Source: Dactylis glomerata (Eukaryota; Streptophyta; Magnoliopsida; Poales; Poaceae). Taken from it: 64,000 nt of DNA. This document shows, in pieces, positions 12,033 through 22,738 of this stretch. Location of the stretch: contig QXEO01000382.1 of the NCBI GenBank assembly GCA_007115705.1, positions 4,702,977 to 4,766,976 on the forward strand, given 5' to 3'. The position numbers and the translations under genes are program-made. Positions within the stretch are counted from its first letter, which is position 1, and each line of letters opens with the position of its first letter. The notes under the pieces were generated by a model. That model searched no databases and was not told the DNA's origin. It was given only the letters and a program-made list of their open reading frames with translations.

Positions 12033-13840
12033 TTAAGTTGAGGCGCTGATCAAGCTAAGCTAGCCTCCAGTCCTCTCCACGCATCCGAACCTAGCTGCAA
12101 TCCCAGCAATAAGCAGAATCACGGGATCGATTATGGTTCCTCATTGATTTACCGTTTTCCCTTTAGAATGAGTTTTGGCACGTTCATGTCGTATAGCTGA
12201 TACAGCATTCCATGCATGCTACGCATTAGTCCTAGCGTGCGTGCGTACGATTAAGTGACCACTCATGAATCAGTCATGTGTCTGTAATCTCTGTATTACT
12301 ATTATGTACCAGTTTACCGTGTGATGCGGCTGTACCCTATGTATGTGTTGCATTGCATGCATGAACCATATCAAAGATACTCGCACCAACTTCGGTGAAT
12401 GATGTAGAATGCATAAGAATAAGAAAGAATGTCTTATCAACTATGTTTATGTTCCGAACTTCTATAGTTACTTGTTGAACTTTGGGATTATCATCCTCTT
12501 ACCTGAGAAAGAAGGTGCAGTTCAAGTCCGGCAGTATTATCATATTTGTCATCGAAGTAGTGAAAATGGGTCACACTATTTGTGCATGATGGGAGTTTTA
12601 GTATTAAATTTAGTATGACACCGGATGGTCTACCTGGACCAACTATGAAAAAATCTAGCCTCCCGGGCTATGTCCGACGACTCCCGACTCCTGAGGCCCA
12701 GCTGCCGCCAGCACCAACAAAAGCTCAAGAATCATAGGAGGAAAGAATTAGGTCAAGCTATTAAAAGTCAACCATGAAGGAGAGAGAAATCAGAATAGCA
12801 GCCTCCACTTTGGGAAGAATGATGCTTTATATAGGTCTCTCCTAAAACTTATCGTTGCAGGAAATTAACACCGGAGTCTCCTGCACAGAGTCTTAGGCCT
12901 GGCCGAACCAGGTCAGAGTCTCTAGCTATACTCCGTACCGACAATAGAGCGTTGTGTGGCTTGGCGCAACGCCGAGCAGAAGGGGCTAGAGTCCTTGGCC
13001 CCTTAGAATGGAGTCTCCGCACTAGAAAATCAGAAACAAATAAAATCAAAACTGCAAAAACTTTTGCACCCGAACACCGAATAAGACGAAACCATATTGT
13101 TGGAAAGATAACAACAAATAGTATCCTCCCTAAGAAAAGACCCAAAAAAAACTCCAATAACAAAAACGCAACAATTTTTTCATGCGAAATCCATTTTTTG
13201 ATGATCTAGAGCTTGTCATGAAAACAACCACAAGCTCTAAATCCTCACAAGGATAGAATCCAAATAACAACCAAGAAATATGATGCCAACGATGCAAATG
13301 TTTGAGCTCTCTCCGAATGATATGATCAAGTTACTCACTCCAGAGCCCCTCTTGATAGTAGGGCTAACGTACCTAAAACCTATTCTCCCAACTAACACAT
13401 ATGACTGGTAAAAGAGAAAACCTATCTAGGACAAACCTTTGGCCTTGCGCATATCACTTGAGCTAAATGATGAAGATGTTGTCCTCCACAAGATGGAACA
13501 CCTTTCTGGATTGCGTTTCTTGGTGAAGTCTTGCGAATTTCTACCTCATACTACACTATGGGAGATCCTCTCTTTAGGCATATCTTCATATCCATGATCA
13601 CAAAATAGACACCAAGCATCAAGCATGTGACCGAATCAATTCTTCTTTCTTCAATATGATGGTGTCGTGAAAATAACTATGAATGCTCACACAACCATAT
13701 TCTTCAAGACATGTTTCCAGTAGGCTCACTCTCATATGAACATTCTTCAGATCAATCCTTGAATAGCACCTTGGTCATCACTTGATTTTCTTCAATTTCT
13801 TCTTCTTTTAACCTTGAAGCAAACATATGGTTTAAGCAAA
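12033..13840. other. 3' flank of the LTP-like gene, then unassigned TE-like sequence
   Basis: Positions 12033 to about 12400 form the likely 3' UTR and flank (AATAAG near 12106). From about 12620 to 13840 there is non-coding DNA with phrases (for example around 13205-13560, beginning GATCTAGAGCTTGTCATGAA) that I recall as recurring in Triticeae transposable elements. I cannot name the family and see no terminal repeats. Confidence 0.35.
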
Positions 13841-13849
13841 CCAGCTCGC

Positions 13850-14193
13850 TCTCCCACGTACGTACATCTCCGAATAACCCTGTATGGAAAATTCTCTGGC
13901 ATTTTGAATTACCGAGTAAAGTCAAAATATTTATATGGAGATCTTTACATGGCATTATCCCCCTGAAATGTATCCTGGCAAATAGACATGTTGGAGTGAG
14001 AGGATCATATCCGATTTGTAGCCAAGGAGCAGAAGGTGTGTGACACCTCCTTTTTCAATGCCAGGTTGCGAGGGAGCTGTGGTGGGCTATGGGACTTGAA
14101 AGTTTCATTGACGAAAGCGGTTCAGATGGACAGAGCGGGCTCGGTAATTCTTGAGCATATTCTCCGTCTTGACGATAATACAGTGCAAGGTTT
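13850..14193 (+). pseudogene. LINE ORF2 remnant, zf-RVT part (left half, split by an inner LINE)
   Basis: Translation on + gives a run like VWKILWHFELPSKVKIFIW...GIIP, then PICSQGAEGV, HLLFQC and ARELWW. This is the zinc-binding zf-RVT region found at the C-terminus of plant LINE reverse transcriptases (pattern CxxC...HxxxxC). A TGA stop at 14041-14043 interrupts it inside the finger. The sequence resumes at 15261 after an inner insertion flanked by a 14-bp duplication. It is a dead element fragment. Confidence 0.75.
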
Positions 14194-15260
14194 GACCGTG
14201 AACAGCAGGAGCTCTGCTTTTGCATTTATAGAAGAGGGAAAGAGTCCAAACATTTACAAATTACCAACACGAGCAGCAGCCGGCCAACGCTGCTATGCTT
14301 CAACGCTACTAGGGATCTAATACTCATCCCAGCACTACTATGGTTTAAACACTACAGGGGATACCACATTCATCCCAGGTCTGCATACCGCTAGACCGCT
14401 CTACCCTTTGCTAGGTGTAACTCAGCTAGGTCAGCTCTGATTAGCCCAGCCAACTCCTGGGGGTTTAACTGTTTGTGATCAAATATTCTTCGTCCCCGCT
14501 CCTTCCAAATATGCCAAACGGTGTAAACTGAGAAAGCGGCCTCTCTTTTCTTCGTCTCGTCCATTTTGCCACGCCGGAGCTTATTCCACCATGTACTCAC
14601 CGTGCTGCAGGTGGCCGCAATGCGGACGGCCTTGGGATTCGTTGTTGCAAACTGAGCCCAGACCTCCTTGGTGTACGGGCAATGCAAAGCTAAGTACTTG
14701 GCCGTTTCGAGCTCTTGATCACAGAGGCTGCATTCGTCGTCGTGCGCTAAACCTCTTGCACGTAGCCTCTCCGCAGTCCACTTCCTGTTCTGGAGAAACA
14801 ACCAAAGGAAGAACTGCACCTTGCCGTCCGCGCGGATCTTCCACACCTGCTCCAGGTGAGGTTTGCTGATTCTTCCAATAAACTGAACTTCATATGCAGA
14901 CCTCGCTGAGTACTTGCCATCCGTTGTTAGGTTCCAAACAATGTTGTCCCTTCTATGAGGCTGCAGGTTGATGCGCTGCAGCTTAGTCCAGAGAGTTATG
15001 AATTGCAGGAGCTGGTCTTCATTAGCTATGCGTTGCAAACCACCCATCCAACGCCCTCTGTCCAAGGCCTGCTTTACTGTGAGCTTCTTCCTTGCTGCTA
15101 AATGGAAACAAAGCGGTGCGATATCTTTCGGTGCCTGCTGATCTAGCCACCTATCTGTCCAGAACCGCGCTGTTTCTCCGCTGTGTACTGTAATTGTTGT
15201 GCAAGCTGCAAAAAGGTTTCTGTCGCTTTCAGATGGGACCATGACCGCCCCTGGATTGGA
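14194..15260 (-). mobile_element. 5'-truncated LINE inserted within another LINE
   Basis: The insert is bounded by a perfect 14-bp target-site duplication ACAGTGCAAGGTTT (14180-14193 and 15261-15274), the variable length typical of LINE target-primed insertion. It runs on the - strand and is truncated at its 5' end within ORF2, also typical. No clear poly(A) tail (poly-T at the left edge) is visible, which is unusual for an L1-clade element. Confidence 0.8.
14391..15260 (-). pseudogene. LINE ORF2 C-terminus (zf-RVT domain) of the inner element
   Basis: This is an open frame of about 290 codons on the - strand. Recognisable features: FWTDRWLDQQAP, then a KYSARSAYEVQF stretch, VWKIRADGKVQFFLW, and the finger ECSLCDQELETAKYLALHC, which is the zf-RVT CxxC...HC module of plant non-LTR reverse transcriptases. 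The end is a natural-looking C-terminus (KGRAV, stop at 14391). The N-terminal endonuclease and RT parts are missing because the insertion is 5'-truncated, so no functional protein is expected. The frame itself is undamaged, which suggests a fairly recent insertion. Confidence 0.85.
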
Positions 15261-15830
15261 ACAGTGCAAGGTTTCAAACAGTTAATTTGAAGAAAGTGGT
15301 AATGACGATGTGCTAGTACCTTTGGTGGATACAACGTGGTCTTACCGGGATGAAAGTGTTCTTCCGCTTGTGAAACGTAAGTTTTCAATCCTTGCTATTG
15401 TAGCTAATGCAACTAAAGTCTACGGTAAAAATAAGAGCAGGACTGAAGTGAAATGGATAAGAGCTGAGGCATATCAAGCTGAACATCGGCGTGGCTTTTC
15501 ATGATGATAGGAAAGTAGGAGCAACTAAAGCAATTGGGGTTGTGCTGCGTGATTACCAGGGGAGATTTGTTGTTGCGTCTGTCAAATATATTGCCCATGT
15601 TGCATCAAATTACAATGGCTGAAGTCTATGCGATGAAGGAAGGCTTGTCCCTAGCTAGAGAAATGGGTTGTAACAAGGTTATGGCAGAATTTGATTCGAC
15701 TGATGTGATAGAAGCTTGCAAAGGTGAAGATATTTCATGGAAGGAATCTTCAACCATTTATGCGGATTGCACTGATATTGCGGTTTCCATAGGAAGTGGA
15801 GTAGTTAGCATAAAACTGCGACATTGAAGG
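15261..15830 (+). pseudogene. LINE ORF2 remnant, RNase H part (right half of the outer LINE)
   Basis: This is the continuation of the outer LINE after the inner insertion. From about 15530 the + strand encodes an RNase H-like (RVT_3) segment: IGVVLRDYQGRFVVAS, then after a frameshift near 15610 AEVYAMKEGLSLA and KVMAEFDSTDVIEA (the conserved Glu and Asp positions of plant LINE RNase H). Frameshifts and stops make it non-functional. Confidence 0.75.
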
Positions 15831-16278
15831 CTAAATTTTGAAAAACTACGACTTTACTTTTGAATCGCAAAAAACCACGAGTTTCTAGCAAATTGCTAGC
15901 AATGTGCGCCGATTGTCGAATTCCAGCCGATTAACAACGATCCCGACAAGCAGGACCCACCTGTAAGAATGATGTGGCAGCGGGCGGCTTGCTTCCGTCA
16001 ACGGACATTAAACGACGGGTGGGTCCCGCTCGACGGATGTTAGCATAAAACCACAATATTGAAGGCGAAATTTCAAAAAACCACGACTTTACGTTTCAAT
16101 CGCAAAAAACACAACTTTTCGGGTAATTTTTTTGCAATTCGCATTGATCGCGAGTTGAACGCGAATTGACACCTAATCTGACAGGTGGGACCCACCTATA
16201 AGTGCTGAGCTAGTTCTATATGTGCTGACACGGACAATGACCCACTTGTCAGCCCAATAAAAAATATATAAAAGGAAA
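15805..16278. repeat. Two diverged tandem copies of a ~237-bp unit
   Basis: The unit starting TTAGCATAAAAC at 15805 recurs at 16042 (offset 237). Matched blocks include ATCGCAAAAAAC, CCACGACTTTAC and GGACCCACCT (about 15953 versus 16190). It is non-coding; this kind of sequence is dispersed in grass genomes, but I cannot assign a family. Confidence 0.65.
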
Positions 16279-16684
16279 AATAAAAAAGCAGGTGTTGTCT
16301 TCTTCCGCGCCTCCACCTGTGGGCACCCATGCCGGCCGACGGCTATCCTCCTCTTGCCCCATCTTCGGTGGATCTCCTCCCCTGCTTCATCTCCGTCGGA
16401 TCTCCTCCCCCCTGCCCCATCTCCAGCGGATCTCCTCCCACCTGTCCATTTTTTCATTTTTTTCCATTTTTAATTGGACTGACAAGTGGACCCCTTCCAC
16501 TTGGCACAAATTGGCGCCCCAACAAACATCCAGTCATAGCCAGCAAAATACCATCTGCGTGCTTGCCCATTGGTTCGGTCCGCAACGCTAGTACGTACGG
16601 CATGCAGATGCAGGGAGTACCTTGCGTTCAGGTAGATGGATAGATGGCGTTGAATGGCTTGGTGCCGACGATCTGATCTGGCTA

Positions 16685-16785
16685 AGCTTGCCCGTGACTG
16701 GCCACCAGTGGGTATGCAGCCAAGCGCGCGACCACATGCACGTCGTCACGGACTCACGGGCCAAGCTATCCCCACGCTATATAAG
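16685..16785 (+). promoter_or_regulatory. Promoter of the second LTP-like gene with TATA box
   Basis: The TATA box CTATATAAG lies at 16777-16785, about 100 bp before the ATG. Blocks CTTGCCCGTGAC (about 16688), CGCGCGACCACATGC (about 16724) and CACGG repeats are shared with the promoter of the first gene in the same order and spacing class. Confidence 0.7.
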
Positions 16786-16884
16786 CCTGTAGCCGTCGCC
16801 TAACGTGACACACACAGACAAGCCACAAGCGCTACAGAGTACACATCAACTGCAGCTAGCTTGATCCAATCCGATCCAACAGCT

Positions 16885-17208
16885 ATGGCGGCCGGGAGGA
16901 CGGCGATGGGCAACGCCGGCGTCGCCGCCGCGCTGGTGGCGCTGCTGCTAGTGGCGGCAGCGTCCGGCGCGGCCGCGTTCAGGGTCTGCAACGTGGACAA
17001 GGACGCCGTGGTGAACTCGTGCAAATCCTACTGCACGGTGGGCAGCAGGGAGGCCAAGCCCAGCGACCCGTGCTGCGCGGCGGTGCGCGGCTGCAACTTC
17101 AAGTGCCTGTGCCAGTACAAGGACTATCTGTCCCCGGACATCGACGGCAACCGCGCCATGCAGATCCCCTCCAAGTGCGGCGACCCCAAAGCTCCCACCT
17201 CCTGCTAG
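16885..17208 (+). CDS. Secreted cysteine-rich lipid-transfer-like protein (8-Cys/AAI family), copy 2
   Basis: A single exon. The open frame extends upstream to 16861, but the first ATG is at 16885, after a roughly 100-bp distance to the TATA box, giving 107 residues. Residues about 10-31 form a hydrophobic signal peptide (alanine/leucine-rich, ending near GAAAF). The mature part has ten cysteines: the 8-Cys scaffold (C..C..CC..CLC..C..C) plus KSYC and RGC. The extra pair compared with a classic nsLTP could make an additional disulfide. The C-terminal RAMQIPSKCGDPKAP matches copy 1. The likely role is an apoplastic lipid-binding protein. AATAAA at about 17457 is a possible poly(A) signal. Confidence 0.88.
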   Translation: MAAGRTAMGNAGVAAALVALLLVAAASGAAAFRVCNVDKDAVVNSCKSYCTVGSREAKPSDPCCAAVRGCNFKCLCQYKDYLSPDIDGNRAMQIPSKCGDPKAPTSC

Positions 17209-17401
17209 ACTGCAGACTGCTGTTTACCCAGCTTAGATCGTGCAGCCGACGCGCGCGGTCCGGCTGGATAAGTACGTAGATCGATCGTCACGCCGTGTTT
17301 TGCTGTTAGTTTCCACTTGTTGTATGATCTGATCGGCTGCTGATCGGTGCGCCGTCGTGCGCCGTACGTGCTACCTATGTATCCTTAAATTTGTGCTTTA
17401 A

Positions 17402-17777
17402 TTTCGTATAAGCCGTGTTGTTGTATGTCTACTACCTCAACCTTTGTGTTGCAGAAATAAACTCGTTTGCCATCTTCCTTAAATTGTAGTTTATGAGTAA
17501 TTGTGACTATCTCTCCACCGACTTTAGAAAATAGCTACTCCCTCCATTTTATAATGTTTTGGCTAATTGTTTTAGCTTGCCAAACCGTCTTATATTATGG
17601 AACGAAGTGATACTACTTCTCAGTTAACATTCATACCCATTCGGTAATGATCATCTCATCCCGTTGCACTTACACGAATTTTCGTGATAAGATATTGGAT
17701 GGTTCTTAGCTAAACCGTTTTTATAGACCAGAAAACATTTTGAAGCTGTGTGTGTGGTCGATTAGACTGTCCTCTTC
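17402..17777. repeat. 376-bp direct repeat, copy A
   Basis: Nearly identical to 19031-19406 (offset 1629; one difference noticed, AACGAAGTG versus AACAAAGTG). It is contiguous with the 3' flank of the second LTP-like gene, so this looks like the resident copy. It contains a Stowaway-like MITE remnant at 17538-17610. The similarity starts exactly at T17402, preceded by A17401. Confidence 0.9.
17538..17610. mobile_element. Short Stowaway-like MITE remnant
   Basis: CTCCCTCC at the left and a roughly complementary right end are flanked by TA on both sides (17536-17537, 17611-17612). The inverted ends match only partly, so it is old. A second copy lies in the direct repeat at about 19167-19239. 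Confidence 0.45.
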
Positions 17778-19000
17778 GGCTTCCACTGAGCCGTGCTTCT
17801 GCGCACGTACAGATGTGCTGGAGGCGCTGTTACGTGTGAGAACTGGAGGCGCTGTTTGCCGGGCGGACGAAGGCCGTGGGGCAGAGCCTACCGAGGCTGC
17901 CAAAGTCCCTCACGGCCTCTTCTTGTCCGTGAAGACGAGCATCAGCTTCGGCAAGCTTTTCAGTTTTCACTGAGGCTGCGATGACTGTATTGCTGATCGT
18001 TGTACCTTGTACGCGAGCACCTGCTGGAGACTTATTGTAAATTTCAGATTCAGTTTGCACTAATCGTTGAAGTAAATAGACAGTGCAGACACCCAATTTC
18101 GAATATGAGGCATCCAAATTGTGTCAGCTGAAAGCCTGAAACTACTTTGCTGTCTTCTTTTACATATCTTATGCGGTGGTATGCTTTGTAACATTCTGTA
18201 TGCATTGCTTCTAATCACTATATTCTTAGTTTCAACAAGTTTTTATGTTCAAGTTTAACAGCCTGTAGAACTTTTATGTTTAGTGCTGTTTAATGCATGT
18301 TCGTTGTTGATGAACCTGAATCCATGTCCTCAATGTAGATTTTCTGTATGTCAAAGATAGCATTGACCAAAAATCATCAATTATATCTTGCATAAGCCTA
18401 GATTGGATACAAACAGATTAAACGCTAGAACTCATCAATTTCTGGACGCAGATCACATATATGTATTGTTTCTCTGATTGGTTAAGTTGGTTCAGTAATG
18501 TTTATAAAGTATAATATAAAGGAGTAAGTCTGAAGTAGCTGTCTGTCCATCCATAATTAGGATGTTCCATCTTAACATTAAGATCGCTGAATTTGTCTTT
18601 ATTTTTCATTTCCAAACTTAGCGATTACTATCATATATGCAATGTTGTAACATAGATTTTTTTTATAAATAATTGAATATTTTTAATACTCTAGATGTAA
18701 AAAAGTTAGTGTTCCGTTGATTTTTTTTGAGTAAAATAACGATATTGTTGGAGTGGGCAACTTCAAAGTACAATGACGACATAGTTGGTGTTAGGTGATT
18801 ACAAAGTACAATGATAGTGTAATGATGTAAAAGGTGAATCTAATAGGTCGGAGAGAAAGGAGAATAGATGACAAAGGAAATCATCAAAAGTTATTTGAAT
18901 AACCGACATTGTCTTTCACTGGCTGAATTTTATTGCTGTTAAAATTTTAGAATATTCATTTGCATTGCATTTATATATGTGGCGTTGAAAAAATTTATGA
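17778..19000. other. Sequence between the direct repeats; probable Helitron body or captured DNA
   Basis: GC-rich to about 17970, then AT-rich. No recognisable protein. It ends in a Helitron-like 3' terminus at 19001-19030. No Rep/helicase coding is present, so if this is a Helitron it is non-autonomous or a fragment. Confidence 0.4.
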
Positions 19001-19030
19001 GCCCGTAGCATCGCACGGGCATTCAACTAG
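19001..19030 (+). mobile_element. Helitron-like 3' terminus
   Basis: The hairpin GCCCGT-AGCATCGC-ACGGGC (19001-19020) is followed 6 bases later by CTAG (19027-19030) and then T, the Helitron rule (hairpin near the end, CTRR end, insertion between A and T). The sequence closely resembles the terminus at 30735-30764. The matching TC 5' end was not identified. Confidence 0.65.
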
Positions 19031-19406
19031 TTTCGTATAAGCCGTGTTGTTGTATGTCTACTACCTCAACCTTTGTGTTGCAGAAATAAACTCGTTTGCC
19101 ATCTTCCTTAAATTGTAGTTTATGAGTAATTGTGACTATCTCTCCACCGACTTTAGAAAATAGCTACTCCCTCCATTTTATAATGTTTTGGCTAATTGTT
19201 TTAGCTTGCCAAACCGTCTTATATTATGGAACAAAGTGATACTACTTCTCAGTTAACATTCATACCCATTCGGTAATGATCATCTCATCCCGTTGCACTT
19301 ACACGAATTTTCGTGATAAGATATTGGATGGTTCTTAGCTAAACCGTTTTTATAGACCAGAAAACATTTTGAAGCTGTGTGTGTGGTCGATTAGACTGTC
19401 CTCTTC
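19031..19406. repeat. 376-bp direct repeat, copy B
   Basis: Second copy of 17402-17777. It begins at the very base after the Helitron-like CTAG end. Downstream (19407 onward) the sequence diverges from what follows copy A. Confidence 0.9.
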
Positions 19407-20140
19407 TTGGGATTGCAGGACTTGGAAAGGTAGGAATAGAAAATGCAAAAGTAGGGTGTCATGACATCCTAAATCTATGTAAAAGAAAAGAAAGAAGGCA
19501 GGATCTGGAAACAACAAACACAGGGATAATCTGGGAAGTAATCCACTACTTCTATTGGATGTGATGAAAACCTGGCAACTCCAATAATTGAAATTCTCAG
19601 AATGGTGTAGGAAATAACCGTTAGGAATTTTAAAGGTTCTCATTCCTCTGAAGAAAAACTCTAGAGGAAAACTTTCTCTGGATAGAAATCCTCAAAATCC
19701 TAGTGAAACCGTTTAATCCTGAGAGGCGGCGATAGAGTGGTATGCAAAAAGCAAAAAAATGTGACTTTGATCAAAAATCATATTGTAGTGAGAAACAACA
19801 TAAGAAAGGGGTTGTAAGATGACATGCCACGGGTCATCGTATTTTTAGAGAAAAGACACCAGGAATTTCATGCAGGTTGGTTCTGCCAACACACAAAATC
19901 TTACTCATGTTGTTGATGAGAACAAATAAATTATCAAGAAGACTGAACCGAAATTCCAGCGGAAGGAAAACTTCAAACATGGTCTCCGATTGAGAACCTC
20001 TCATTTGCCTCTACAAGGGAAGTTATAGAGATCTATACCGAAAGAAATAGCCCTTAACACCACACTTGAGGTGAGATTTTTATTCATAAGAGTATAAATG
20101 ACCCATGTGGTGCCTCTTTATAGGCTCATAGCCTTATCCT
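19407..20140. other. AT-rich intergenic sequence, nothing recognised
   Basis: No convincing ORF, repeat end or RNA gene was seen on either strand. Confidence 0.4.
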
Positions 20141-20188
20141 ATCCTATATCCTATATATATATATATACAAGGGATACCATCTCATTTT

Positions 20189-20229
<41 letters not shown>
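20141..20229. repeat. (TA)n microsatellite pair
   Basis: Two TA-dinucleotide tracts (about 20151-20167 and 20191-20228) are each followed by TACAAGGG, indicating a small duplication plus repeat expansion. Confidence 0.9.
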
Positions 20230-20230
<1 letters not shown>

Positions 20231-20519
20231 AGGGTTCCATGGTTTGGTTTTTTCCAATATATTTTTTAGACCAATTTACCCCTAAAATTAGGAGTAATAA
20301 CCCACCGTTGCCACCGGTAAGTAACAAAACGTTTCGCTGCGATGTGGTTCGTTCTGTGTCCAGTTTTCTTGTCTCTCGTTCGTTCCGTGAGAACCACCCG
20401 TTAAACCCATGGGCAAGCCCAAGGAAAAAGTCCACGTTCTCTTGCATGGAAAGAAATGATCAGAGTCCAAATACAATACCAAATTGAATCCTCACACCAA
20501 GACAGGCCAATAAAGAATA

Positions 20520-21091
20520 CCTATTCTGCCGCGTATCATCGCAAAACGCCGAAGCAAATCGATGGAAATGAATCCATGGCGACAAACCGATCACGATGGA
20601 ATTGAAACACGGCACCAAATCGATGGCGAATTGATTACGCGAGCGGTGTCTACAAGTGGGAAGTTCGATCAATTGATACATTGTTGTACATGAGCCACTG
20701 CTGGCGTGAGGATATGAGAAACACGCGGACGTCCAGGTCGAGCCTGCCATCAACGACAAGGCGACGGCGACCGGTGCCTGCACGACGAAGGGGAAGTGAA
20801 GATCCACCTATTCTGTCGCGTATCATCGCAAAACGCCGAAGCAAATAGATGGAAACGAATCCATGGCGACAAACCGATCACGATGGAATTGAAACACGGC
20901 ACAAAATCGATGGCGAATCGATCAAGCGAGCAGTGCCTGCAAAAGGGAAGTTCGATCAATTGATTTGTTGTTGTACATGAGCCACTGCTGGCGTGAGGAT
21001 ATGAGAAACACGCGGACATCCAGGTCGAGCCTGCCATCAACGACAAGGTGACGACGACCGGTGCCTACACGATGAAGGGGAAGTGAAGATC
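20520..21091. repeat. Tandem duplication of a 287-bp unit
   Basis: The unit starting CCTATTCTG at 20520 repeats at 20807 (period 287). Both end in GGGGAAGTGAAGATC. The copies differ by scattered substitutions. Long minus-strand frames in both units are parallel but not conserved in length, so they are not taken as genes. Confidence 0.85.
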
Positions 21092-22130
21092 GATCACTTT
21101 TTAGATAGAAGGCTCTGAGAGCCCGACTTTGAATTAACAAAGCCATCAACCGGCCAGGAGTACAGGAACAGACACGCTGGGGTTACCAGCTTACAGATAA
21201 TGCACAGGAAAGAAGAACAACACCACACCTACGAAAATGAAAGACAACAACAAGCCCTAACAGGTAAAGAAGTGAAAAGTCCTAGGCTTGAAGCATCTTC
21301 CTCTAGCAGCTGAAGAACAAGTGGAGTTGCCGGATCAAGCCACCGCCTTCACCGGGATCACCAAGGCGCCGTCGACCAGAGTGCTTGCCACCAGGAGAAG
21401 GGAACATTCTGAAGTGCGGGGAAGACCGTCGAGGATCCTGCTTCTGAAGCGACGCCTCGGAGCACCAGCGTGCCGCCGCCGCCCGCCCCAAGAGGAGCAA
21501 AGTTTTCACCCAGAAACAAAGGATCAAGAATGGAGAAAGGCGTGAGCTTCTCGACGACGCCTCTAGGAAGGAAACGGCACCCTCGGGTGTTGTCGTCGTC
21601 GGCACAAACAAGCTGAGCAAGGCTTTCGCCCGAACACACCACCTCTCTCATCTCACACCAAGCCTAGAAAAGGCTGGAGATGCACGACAAACAAACGATG
21701 CTCCAGAAGAGGAACCCACACACCAAGGTCGAAGACAGGGGCGAAGCACAGCAGGGGCCTTCTTCTCTCCGGTCTGCCGGAGAAAGGGATGGAGGTGGTT
21801 GATGCAATGAGAAGGGCATCACACTGGCGCATCGGGAGGAGGGTACACGGAAGAGGAAGGGGGGCACCGCGAGACCACTGCTCCGGTGCCATCGGCTGCA
21901 AGTCACCCTGACCACGCAGGCACACATCCCCGACGTCGACCAGCACCCAGACCACGGACGTGAGGCACGCGCCATAGTCTGCCAAGAAAAGCAGTGATGC
22001 TTGTAAGAGATGTTTCCACGCCGGCTGTCGCTCATGTCCGACGAGAAGAATAGCACTAGACAACTCCTCTTGGGCTGCGTGGCGCTACCGCCTCCGGCCG
22101 CCATTGCCATCTGGGACCTGAACACCTAGA
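21092..22130 (-). mobile_element. Possible LINE-like 3' fragment and GC-rich non-coding sequence
   Basis: On the - strand the end near 21092-21140 (TTAATTCAAAGTCGGGCTCTCAG followed within a few bases by TCTAAAAAG) resembles the 3' ends of Triticeae LINEs. The rest to 22130 is GC-rich without recognisable protein. The assignment is from memory and weak. Confidence 0.3.
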
Positions 22131-22579
22131 CGTTCACGTCGGCCAGCAGAGGCGGTCGTGTGATGGAGTGACTGCCTGTCTGGCTATACTCTCAGTCAGA
22201 GGACGGAGCTGTTCGAGTTAAGATCATTGTGGCCATATTGCTGGGAGCCTGGGACAGAGAATATGCATGCAATGGAGACGCATGCATGCACAAGACCACT
22301 TGTCCGGTCACGAGGACAGGCTGGTCGCCCGCTCGCCGTCATCTGAGAGCATGTCTAACAGACCCCTTATATTTCTGCCCCGTAAAACGCAAGTAGAGGG
22401 CCCTGTATCAATAAAATTGGTCGCCACTAACCATTCCGTCTAACAGACCCCCTATTTCACCCCGTATATTTAAAAAAAGCAAACCCCGGGAAAATTCATA
22501 GATAGTTCTTCATTGATCATAGATAGTGGATATACAAAATTGCGCGATCCTACTGGATCGCGACTTCTACAATGCTAGC

Positions 22580-22738
22580 CTAGTCGTCGAGGATGATGAG
22601 CGGAGTGGTGGCGGCGGCCTCCCGAGCCATCAGCTCATTGACGGCGGCGATGGCCTGTGCCGCCTCCTCCGCCTCTGCCCGAGCCTTGTCGGCGGCGTCC
22701 TTCTTGGACGCGGCCACCGCCTCCAAGAAGAGGGGGTC
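22580..22738 (-). pseudogene. C-terminal part of the gene carried by the TIR transposon
   Basis: The - strand encodes DPLFLEAVAASKKDAADKAR, then an Ala/Glu-rich stretch, and ends TTPLIILDD with TAG at 22580-22582. When the nested Gypsy element and one GGGTC duplication are removed, it continues in frame from 29353-29720. The tail is likely helical and charged. No family recognised. Confidence 0.6.

Noticed and set aside
21653..22125. Overlapping 136- and 153-codon - ORFs
   Set aside because: Two frames overlap in GC-rich repeat-like DNA; no conserved motif.
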